Part shown: one piece after another, positions 6,406 to 11,509 of the stretch
Layout of the letters: the number at the start of each line of letters is the position of its first letter
How positions within the stretch are numbered: the stretch's first letter is position 1
Origin: an archaeon
GTDB taxonomy: Archaea; Asgardarchaeota; Hermodarchaeia; Hermodarchaeales; Hermodarchaeaceae
Assembly: GCA_016550415.1 (NCBI GenBank)
Contig: JABXGU010000229.1
Span: 1 to 11,509 of the forward strand
Direction of reading: 5' to 3'
Length of the DNA stretch: 11,509 bases
Position numbers and translations under genes: made by a program
Notes under the pieces: model-generated
What the model was told of the DNA's origin: nothing
What the model saw: the letters and a program-made list of their open reading frames with translations, nothing else
Database searches by the model: none

Positions 6406-7992
6406 ATGGGAAAGGAAAGAAAGTACATCCTTGCCATCGATCATGGAACATCTGCCATGAAACCTGCCATCGTCTCAACTCATGGAGAGGTCATAGGTTG
6501 GGAAAGCGAGAAAACCTCACTAAAATTACAACAAGGGGGCGGTGCAGAACAAGACCCTGCAGAATGGTGGAATGCCTTCATTACCGCTGCTAAACGTCTA
6601 ATTGAGAAGGATCTTGTTCCCATTGATGATATTGTTGCTGTCTGTAATTCTAGTCAATGGTCAGGTACAGTTGCTGTAGATTCTGCTGGAGAACATTTGA
6701 TGAATGCAGTCATCTGGATGGACTCGCGTGGCGCGCCCTATGTCAAAAAGACACTGAAGGGGCTTCTAAAAATCAGCGGCTATCCAATACTTGATTTACT
6801 CCGCTGGCTTCGCAAAACTGGTGGTATACCCAGTCATAGTGGTAAGGATCCAATCGCCCATATCCTCTACATCAAGTATGAACATCCAAAAGTCTACGCT
6901 GACACCTACAAGTTTCTTGAGCCTACTGATTTCATCAATCTCAAATTAACAGGAGAATTTGCTTCCTCTTACGCATCAATTATGCTCTATTGGCTCACCA
7001 ACACTCGGGATATAAACAACATCCACTACGACAATGGTCTAATCAATAGAATTGGAATAGAAAAAGACAAGCTACCACAACTACGGCAATCAACTGATAT
7101 TTTGGGAACTATTTCAAAGAAGGTAGCAAGCACTCTCGGACTCAACCCTGATGTAAAAGTGATTGTAGGAGCACCAGACCTTCATTCTGCAATTATTGGC
7201 TCAGGCGCAGTCAGAGATTTTGAAGGACACGTCTATATTGGAACAAGTAGTTGGCTCATATGCCATGTCCCCTACAAAAAAACTGATATTTCTCACAACA
7301 TGGCGTCTCTCCCATCAGCAATACCCGGACAATACTTCATTGCCAACGAACAAGAAACAGCTGGCGCCTGCCTTACATTCCTGCGTGATAACCTCTTCTA
7401 TCCACAGGGAACACAAAAACATGGTAAACAAGAGGCGTATCAGGAATTCGACAAAATTGTTGAAGAAGTTCCCGCAGGAAGTCAAAAGATTATCTTCTGC
7501 CCTTGGCTTTATGGTGAACGAACACCTGTCGAGGATCATACAATACGGGGCGGATTCTATAACCTATCTCTCAATGCGGAACGTAAGCACCTAATTCGAG
7601 CTGTTTTTGAAGGAGTCGCCTTTAACAGTCGTTGGATTCTAGAAGCAGTCGAAAAATTCATCAAAAAACCAATGGATTATCTTAACATAATTGGTGGTGG
7701 TGCTCAATCGGACATCTGGTGCCAAATTTTTGCAGATGTCTTGAATAGAAAAATCCGGCAAGTTCATGATCCAATACAAGCAAATGCTCGTGGTGCCGCA
7801 TTCATCGCTGCAGCTGGAATGGGCTATGTAACCTTTAACGAAATTCCACAGCTAATCAAAATATCAAAAGTCTTTGAACCTAATCCTAAGCATAAAGATA
7901 TCTATGATGAACTTTATGCAGAGTTTTGTCATATTTATGAAAGGAACAAAGAGATTCACAAGCGACTAAACCAGTCCAGACTATTAGAATGA
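6406..7992 (+). CDS. FGGY-family carbohydrate kinase (xylulokinase-like)
   Basis: A 528-residue cytoplasmic kinase expected to phosphorylate a sugar or polyol with ATP, feeding it into central metabolism. The N-terminal ATPase loop is IDHGTSAMK (11-19). NSSQWSGTVAVD (81-92) and NAVIWMDSRG (100-109) form the sugar-side motifs. GAPDLHSAIIGSGAV (255-269) carries the probable catalytic base D258. PWLYGERTPVEDHTIRGG (366-383) and GGGAQSDIWCQIFADVLNR (430-448) are typical of the second FGGY domain and its adenosine-binding loop. The length fits xylulokinases. QWSGT replaces the QMHG of classical XylB, and H152 and Y155 (AHILYIK) stand where the first FGGY signature usually has Lys and Trp, so the substrate may not be xylulose. 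GAGGAG lies 11 bases before ATG. The gene uses many C-ending codons (ATC, CTC, TTC, TAC), unlike its upstream neighbour, which may reflect transfer or higher expression. A palindromic operator candidate precedes it. Confidence 0.92.
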   Translation: MGKERKYILAIDHGTSAMKPAIVSTHGEVIGWESEKTSLKLQQGGGAEQDPAEWWNAFITAAKRLIEKDLVPIDDIVAVCNSSQWSGTVAVDSAGEHLMNAVIWMDSRGAPYVKKTLKGLLKISGYPILDLLRWLRKTGGIPSHSGKDPIAHILYIKYEHPKVYADTYKFLEPTDFINLKLTGEFASSYASIMLYWLTNTRDINNIHYDNGLINRIGIEKDKLPQLRQSTDILGTISKKVASTLGLNPDVKVIVGAPDLHSAIIGSGAVRDFEGHVYIGTSSWLICHVPYKKTDISHNMASLPSAIPGQYFIANEQETAGACLTFLRDNLFYPQGTQKHGKQEAYQEFDKIVEEVPAGSQKIIFCPWLYGERTPVEDHTIRGGFYNLSLNAERKHLIRAVFEGVAFNSRWILEAVEKFIKKPMDYLNIIGGGAQSDIWCQIFADVLNRKIRQVHDPIQANARGAAFIAAAGMGYVTFNEIPQLIKISKVFEPNPKHKDIYDELYAEFCHIYERNKEIHKRLNQSRLLE

Positions 7993-8009
7993 AAAGAAAA
8001 ATGCCTCAC

Positions 8010-8070
8010 TCCCTCTTGAGCAAGGCACTTAGAGGGAACAACACAATAGGATGGCTAGAAGTTATTCTAG
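8010..8070. terminator. Two hairpins in the convergent gap between kinase and YbjN-like genes
   Basis: The 95-bp gap between the convergent genes holds two inverted repeats. TCCCTCT (8010-8016) pairs with AGAGGGA (8031-8037) across a 14-base loop. CTAGAA (8055-8060) pairs with TTCTAG (8065-8070) across GTTA. They could protect or define 3' ends from both sides. No T-run follows, so intrinsic termination is only a guess. Confidence 0.35.
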
Positions 8071-8087
8071 AAACCGATGTGATAGCA

Positions 8088-8516
8088 CTAAAGCCAATCC
8101 ATTAATTCGTCAGCGGCTCGCAAAACCTGGTTAATGTATCGCTGCAATTCATCTGTTGTCAAATCAGTATCAGCAGTTTCTATTGCTATGGCCACATCCC
8201 GCTCATCATCGAGAGTGTACTTAACGCCATTATAAAGCCAACTTTCATAGAGTAATTTTTCGTAAAGTTCGTTGCGTTTAGCCTCTGTCACACCTTCACG
8301 TTTGGTAAGATTGAGTGGCGAATCACCACACAACGGGTCTATGGGATAGCCAACAACGGTTAGCCAGTTCATTTTCTCTGATAAGACAAAGTTAATGAGC
8401 ATTTTTTCCCATTTGTCTGTTCTCCATCGTGACTGGATAAGGCGGTCAGTTTTTGGTGTGTATTTGATTTCGAGTTGGTCTAATAGTTTTTGCACTTCTT
8501 CAATTGTGAAAGTCAT
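8088..8516 (-). CDS. YbjN / T3SS-chaperone-like small protein
   Basis: A 142-residue soluble protein starting MTFTIEEVQKLLDQLEIKYT. The layout is a first helix, a strand region with tryptophans (SRWRTDKW, then MNWLTVVGYPID), and two C-terminal helices (NELYEKLLYESWLYNGVKY and TDELQRYINQVLRAADELMDWL). This resembles the YbjN / CesT-like chaperone fold, a class of poorly understood binding proteins in bacteria and archaea. No catalytic residues are evident. I chose the ATG at 8516 because AGGT lies eight bases upstream and the YbjN-type first helix follows at once. The frame stays open to a TTG at 8555 (13 more residues), but that start has no ribosome binding site. The gene lies 112 bp downstream of the SnoaL-like gene on the same strand and may be transcribed with it. 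The family assignment is moderate and the function unknown. Confidence 0.75.
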   Translation of the reverse strand: MTFTIEEVQKLLDQLEIKYTPKTDRLIQSRWRTDKWEKMLINFVLSEKMNWLTVVGYPIDPLCGDSPLNLTKREGVTEAKRNELYEKLLYESWLYNGVKYTLDDERDVAIAIETADTDLTTDELQRYINQVLRAADELMDWL

Positions 8517-8628
8517 TTCATGATACCTTTTTGTGTTTTTAGCCAAACCTTCCAATCTGATTGGATTGTTGGTTAGCCTACTATTCTTGGTGACCCTTTA
8601 TTAGGCTTTGTCATTTTTTCCTATTTGT

Positions 8629-9021
8629 TCACTTCTTCTTTGCCCTAAGCAGGTTTAGCCATTGTGTGCGGTCAAAGTAGACTTCGTTTCGGGATACCTT
8701 TCCATTTTTCAATTCGACAATGTCCAATCCGTATTCTTGGATTTTTGTGTCGCCGATTGGGATGGTAGCTCGCCATTTCAGGATAAAGCCATGATGCGTG
8801 GGGAAAACCTCGATTGTTTCCCATTTCCAATCGGGGTTGGCAGCAAGGAGCTTAGTAAAGTATGGTCGCAGTTTGGCGTGTCCACGGAGTCCTTGTGGAT
8901 TGGCGGGATCAGAGTAGAAGGCATTTTCAGAATAAAACTCAAGTAGGGTATCTGGTCGGTTGCCAGTCCATGCAGGTAGCCATTTATTACAAAATTCAAT
9001 GATACGATTTTCTTCTATCAT
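8629..9021 (-). CDS. SnoaL-like / NTF2-fold protein
   Basis: A 130-residue protein of the NTF2-like superfamily, SnoaL-type. Family features in order: an N-terminal helix with W14 and W18 (FCNKWLPAWTGNRPDTLLEFY), the motif SENAFYSDPANPQGLRG (31-47), a helix LRPYFTKLLAANPDWKWE, a strand KWRATIPIG, and a C-terminal strand hairpin YGLDIVELKNGKVSRNEVYFD (97-117). The cone-shaped fold binds small hydrophobic ligands. Members include polyketide cyclases and many proteins of unknown role, so no reaction is assigned. The ATG at 9021 is well supported: GGAGGG lies five bases upstream, with a TATA-like box at 9058-9066. The gene follows the propeller gene by 89 bp on the same strand but appears to have its own promoter. 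Confidence 0.88.
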   Translation of the reverse strand: MIEENRIIEFCNKWLPAWTGNRPDTLLEFYSENAFYSDPANPQGLRGHAKLRPYFTKLLAANPDWKWETIEVFPTHHGFILKWRATIPIGDTKIQEYGLDIVELKNGKVSRNEVYFDRTQWLNLLRAKKK

Positions 9022-9026
9022 CTAAT

Positions 9027-9066
9027 CCCTCCTTTTAGCGAATCTGATATTTGCATTAATATATAA
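9027..9066 (-). promoter_or_regulatory. TATA box and strong Shine-Dalgarno of the SnoaL-like gene
   Basis: On the minus strand AATTATATAT-like sequence (about 9058-9066) sits about 40 bases before the ATG. GGAGGG (9027-9032) sits five bases before it. A start 25 bases past the TATA box would fall near 9037, leaving a short leader that just includes the ribosome binding site. The spacing makes this the most convincing promoter in the window. Confidence 0.5.
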
Positions 9067-9110
9067 TTTGAAGGGTAGGATAGCGAATTCTTGTTTTCAC
9101 TGTTCGAATC

Positions 9111-10865
9111 TCATTCTTTTGGTGGTTGCGTCTTAGTCGGAGGATGTCGTAGATACCAGACTGCGCCAATTATAACAACGATGAGTAGGATTGTTGACCC
9201 TATTATGGTGATGATTAGGCTGAGTGAGATAGGGCTAAGTGACAGGGTGTAGACACCTAGAGCTGTTGTGGGGAGTGTGGTGTTGCGACCTGCAGAATCT
9301 ATTGCAACAAGATAATAGGAGATATTGCTTCCAACCATTTCAGTTGAGGGAATGATTGCTTGATAATAGTCTCCCATAATATGCGTCATAACTAGGGTTT
9401 TCCAACTGTCTTCACTCCCAGGGAAGTAGTGGAGTTCTACTTGTTCAATATGATCATCATCTGTTGCAGTCGCATAGAGAATCAGGGGTGAATTTTGTGA
9501 TGCCGTTATTGGGGGAATATGGGATAGGACAGGATTCTCCAAATCTTGTCTAGCAAAATAGATATCCTGATCATTTCCACGCCCGTCTGTCCAGACAATA
9601 TAGAGTGTACCATCTGGACCTGTTCGCATTGTGAAATAGTCTCCGGGTCTAGAATAGGTGAGGGGAGTGCCTTCGCTGGTGATGCGAACATTTGGGTGGA
9701 ATGTAGCGCCTCCATCATCTGAGTAGCTGTAATATATGTTCCATTGACCATTGCGAGCGTCCAACCATGCAACATGGATATTATCATCCTGATCTATTGT
9801 CATTTCGACCATTCGTTGCATACCAGTATCATCATCATTGACTTTTATTGGCGTGCTCCAATTGGTGCCTCCCGGAGTGGATTTGATCACATAGATATCC
9901 TTGTCATAGTATGTGCCAGCAGCATATGCCAAGTAGACATTACCATTGCTATCAGTTTTTACTACAGTAATGAGGGCGATTTCTCCTGAACCAGGAGGAT
10001 TCACTTTATTCTGCGGCGACCAAGAAGCCCCGAAATCTGTTGAGCGGCGCATAAAGATAGTATCGAAGAGTCCTGAAGAAAGAGAATCATTAACTGTCGA
10101 CAGATATAGCGTTCCATTTGGGGTACAGGTTATGTACGGAATTCCTCCCACATCCTCCCATGCCCCCAATATGGTAGTGGGTTGGAAAGTCGCTCCACCA
10201 TCAGTAGATTTTGTAAACACAAGGTTCACGGTCGATGATGTGATAAAATGGTCCCAGGTGATGTAGATATTACCATCTTCATCGATGACAGCTGTTTCTT
10301 TGTCATCTAGATAGCCAACGGTGTCACTGGCCTGTACCGATGCCTGCCATGTTGTGCCGCCATTAATTGTTTTTGCGACTCCAATCCCTTCACTTGGACC
10401 ATCATATTCAATCCAGACAAAATATGCATTATCTTGGTTATCAGTCACTAACCAAGGGTCTGATTGGTGATCTCCTGTGCCTAGAGGAGTCATCAGGATA
10501 TTTAGACTAAAACTATTACCTTTATCTGTGGAGTAGGCAAAGCCAACTCTTCGACCAGGTCCATTATAAGTGTCTGCTTCCTTCCATCCAACAAGAATTC
10601 GACCAGTACTCAATACAGCTAGTGTTGGTTCGACCTGTTGTGGGTAACCTGAGAGACCATCAGTGACTCGCCTATTTAAGCCAAATCTGATATCGTCTGC
10701 CTGCATTGATGCCTGATTTACAACTAGCGGGTTTGGCGTAGTAACAGATGAATAGTTTGGTAGGACATCTATTGAAATACAAACTGGAGCAAGGAAAAGT
10801 TGAACAGCTAGAAGAAATGAGAAAAAGAGGAAGCGAGAAGATGCCTTAATCAAATTCACTATCAC
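9111..10865 (-). CDS. Membrane-anchored extracellular Asp-box (BNR/sialidase-like) beta-propeller protein
   Basis: A 584-residue exported protein. Residues 1-32 are a signal peptide (K7, R11, then FLFFSFLLAVQLFLAPV). Six Asp-boxes occur at near-constant spacing of 53-55 residues: STDKGNSF (112), TINGGTTW (166), STDGGATF (220), STDFGASW (275), STPGGTNW (329) and SDDGGATF (382). Seven 'D-x-x-G-N-x-Y-x-x-W' type strands alternate with them (near 84, 141, 194, 247, 304, 357 and 415), so the body is a six- or seven-bladed propeller. Residues about 445-540 resemble an Ig/FN3-like domain (ATATDDDHIEQVELHYFPG ... ISYYLVAIDSAGRN). A C-terminal membrane helix (about 547-571) and a short basic, proline-rich tail anchor it outside the cell. 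A sialidase arginine triad is not evident, so glycan binding or another hydrolase role is equally possible. The start is a GTG with GAGG seven bases upstream; a second GTG two codons on is the alternative. Confidence 0.85.
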   Translation of the reverse strand: MIVNLIKASSRFLFFSFLLAVQLFLAPVCISIDVLPNYSSVTTPNPLVVNQASMQADDIRFGLNRRVTDGLSGYPQQVEPTLAVLSTGRILVGWKEADTYNGPGRRVGFAYSTDKGNSFSLNILMTPLGTGDHQSDPWLVTDNQDNAYFVWIEYDGPSEGIGVAKTINGGTTWQASVQASDTVGYLDDKETAVIDEDGNIYITWDHFITSSTVNLVFTKSTDGGATFQPTTILGAWEDVGGIPYITCTPNGTLYLSTVNDSLSSGLFDTIFMRRSTDFGASWSPQNKVNPPGSGEIALITVVKTDSNGNVYLAYAAGTYYDKDIYVIKSTPGGTNWSTPIKVNDDDTGMQRMVEMTIDQDDNIHVAWLDARNGQWNIYYSYSDDGGATFHPNVRITSEGTPLTYSRPGDYFTMRTGPDGTLYIVWTDGRGNDQDIYFARQDLENPVLSHIPPITASQNSPLILYATATDDDHIEQVELHYFPGSEDSWKTLVMTHIMGDYYQAIIPSTEMVGSNISYYLVAIDSAGRNTTLPTTALGVYTLSLSPISLSLIITIIGSTILLIVVIIGAVWYLRHPPTKTQPPKE

Positions 10866-10892
10866 CGCTGTTCCTCACTGGATTCTTGATAA

Positions 10893-10904
10893 ATAGTTAA
10901 CTAT
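10893..10904. promoter_or_regulatory. 12-bp palindrome in divergent promoter region
   Basis: ATAGTTAACTAT is a perfect palindrome lying 28-39 bases upstream of the propeller GTG start, overlapping an AT-rich candidate promoter (TATTTATC on the minus strand, 10888-10895). It lies between that gene and the divergent winged-helix gene, so it could serve either. A 12-bp palindrome is expected a few times by chance in this much sequence. Confidence 0.2.
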
Positions 10905-10999
10905 CTAGGTAACAGTTTGATGATGCAGTGATAAGACCGTAAAGGAGAAAAGAGTCCCCACGATTCTTTCCAAAACTAGTAACCTAAGGTGAATTATCT

Positions 11000-11179
11000 A
11001 TGGATGAGAAAGAAAAAATGATTCTGGATGCTTTGAAAAAAGCAAAGAAGCCTATGAGACCTGGAGAAATTGCAGAAGCCACAGGATTATCAAAGGATGA
11101 GGTTTCAAAGATTATTAAGAATCTAAACAAACAGGGACTGGTAGATTCTCCAAAAAGGTGCTTCTGGGCACCAACTTAA
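11000..11179 (+). CDS. 59-residue winged-helix DNA-binding protein (MarR/ArsR-like fold)
   Basis: A small complete gene, ATG at 11000 to TAA at 11177-11179, encoding 59 residues. Helix 1 is KEKMILDALKKAKKP, helix 2 is RPGEIAEATG, and the recognition helix is SKDEVSKIIKNLNKQG. The wing-like end is LVDSPKRCFWAPT. This is a bare winged helix with no ligand or dimerisation domain. I recall similar proteins of about 60 residues, ending in a SPKRC-type motif, from many archaea and some anaerobic bacteria. An unusually good ribosome binding site (AAGGTGA, seven bases before ATG) supports the start. The gene lies 76 bp before a flavin-binding oxidoreductase-like gene on the same strand and may be co-transcribed with it. 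Its target is unknown. C54 is the only cysteine. Confidence 0.85.
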   Translation: MDEKEKMILDALKKAKKPMRPGEIAEATGLSKDEVSKIIKNLNKQGLVDSPKRCFWAPT

Positions 11180-11183
11180 ATTC

Positions 11184-11191
11184 TTTATTTA
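11184..11191 (+). promoter_or_regulatory. Candidate TATA box for the PNPOx-like gene
   Basis: TTTATTTA lies directly after the winged-helix stop codon and would place a transcript start near 11213, about 43 bases before the next ATG. The same T-rich stretch could instead be the terminator of the winged-helix gene. Ambiguous. Confidence 0.3.
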
Positions 11192-11255
11192 CCGCTCAGA
11201 CCTTGACATTAAGGGATAATCTGATGCTTTAACCAGAAGGGGGTTCATATTTGGT

Positions 11256-11509
11256 ATGTCGCCTCACACAGAAATGTCTCCTGAAGAACTCGATCAATTC
11301 CTAGTTTGTGCTCGTGTTGGGCATCTCGGCATCATAATTGAAGAAGAGCCCTATATTTTTCCGGTTGGTTTTGCATACACTGACAGAAAAATCATCATTC
11401 ACACCTGTGGTACAGGGCTGAAGATGAGAGGTCTTAATGAAAATCCAAATGTATGCTTCGAAGTGGACGAATCAATCTCAGATGGGTCAATGTACAAGAG
11501 TGTCATTAT
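11256..11509 (+). CDS. Pyridoxamine 5'-phosphate oxidase-like FMN-binding protein (C-terminus beyond window edge)
   Basis: The first 84 residues of a gene that runs off the right edge. It starts MSPHTEMSPEELDQFLVCAR and continues with VGHLGIIIEEEPYIFPVGFAYTD-type sequence. The strand pair 'P-VGFAY-D-K-IIIHT', then 'GLKMRGLNENPNVCFEVD', is typical of the split-barrel PNPOx-like family. In that family the segment around HTCGTGLKM contacts the FMN phosphate. Members include NimA-type nitroimidazole reductases and F420- or FMN-dependent oxidoreductases, so the reaction cannot be set from the N-terminus. An AAGGGGG sequence lies 12 bases before ATG, slightly far for a ribosome binding site. An inner ATG at codon 7 has no ribosome binding site. 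The winged-helix gene directly upstream may regulate it; this is inferred from position only. Confidence 0.85.
   Translation, partial: MSPHTEMSPEELDQFLVCARVGHLGIIIEEEPYIFPVGFAYTDRKIIIHTCGTGLKMRGLNENPNVCFEVDESISDGSMYKSVI

Noticed and set aside
7196..7594. 132-residue plus-strand reading frame inside the kinase gene
   Set aside because: The kinase frame carries all FGGY motifs across this stretch. The alternative frame has no family features and no upstream ribosome binding site.
8517..8555. Thirteen-residue N-terminal extension of the YbjN-like protein from a TTG start
   Set aside because: There is no ribosome binding site before the TTG, while the ATG at 8516 has one and starts directly at the predicted first helix.
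9095..9115. GTTCGAATC, a tRNA T-loop-like sequence
   Set aside because: The flanking bases cannot form the T stem (CACTG against CTCAT), and no D arm, anticodon arm or acceptor stem could be found around it.
9946..10266. 106-residue plus-strand reading frame opposite the propeller gene
   Set aside because: It is antisense to the regular Asp-box repeats, and its length follows from the repeat codon pattern rather than from a real gene.

Overview
The window looks archaeal and is rather AT-rich. Several genes follow TATA-like boxes and purine-rich ribosome binding sites. The set includes a family 5 Fe-S uracil-DNA glycosylase, a small archaeal-type winged-helix protein, a longin-like domain fused to a multi-zinc-ribbon region resembling the TackOD1 output domain of archaeal signalling proteins, and surface proteins with an N-terminal signal and a C-terminal membrane anchor. 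The longin-like domain and the anchored surface proteins would suit an Asgard archaeon, perhaps Thorarchaeota-like. That placement is inference; there is no rRNA or marker gene here to settle it.

Layout from left to right. Positions 1-692 (minus) hold the N-terminal 230 residues of a secreted protein that runs off the left edge. At 941-1633 (plus) is the uracil-DNA glycosylase, convergent with a large TPR-repeat protein at 1669-3735 (minus). Upstream of the TPR gene on the same strand is the longin-like/zinc-ribbon protein (3986-4903). It is divergent from a saccharopine dehydrogenase-like oxidoreductase (5106-6320, plus), which is followed by an FGGY carbohydrate kinase (6406-7992, plus). 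The kinase is preceded by a perfect 22-bp palindrome, the best regulatory signal in the window. Three minus-strand genes follow: a YbjN-like small protein (8088-8516), a SnoaL/NTF2-like protein (8629-9021) and a six-Asp-box beta-propeller protein with a C-terminal membrane anchor (9111-10865). The right end holds a 59-residue winged-helix protein (11000-11179) and the start of a pyridoxamine-phosphate-oxidase-like flavoprotein (11256 to the edge), both plus.

There is no obvious single pathway and no mobile element, CRISPR array, tRNA or rRNA. Most genes seem to be separate transcription units. The plausible links are the oxidoreductase and kinase in tandem, the minus-strand 10865-8088 cluster, and the winged-helix plus flavoprotein pair. 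The TPR protein and the longin/zinc-ribbon protein both look like scaffold or adaptor proteins in one orientation, but a 250-bp gap with a terminator-like hairpin lies between them. No gap without a gene exceeds about 250 bases.
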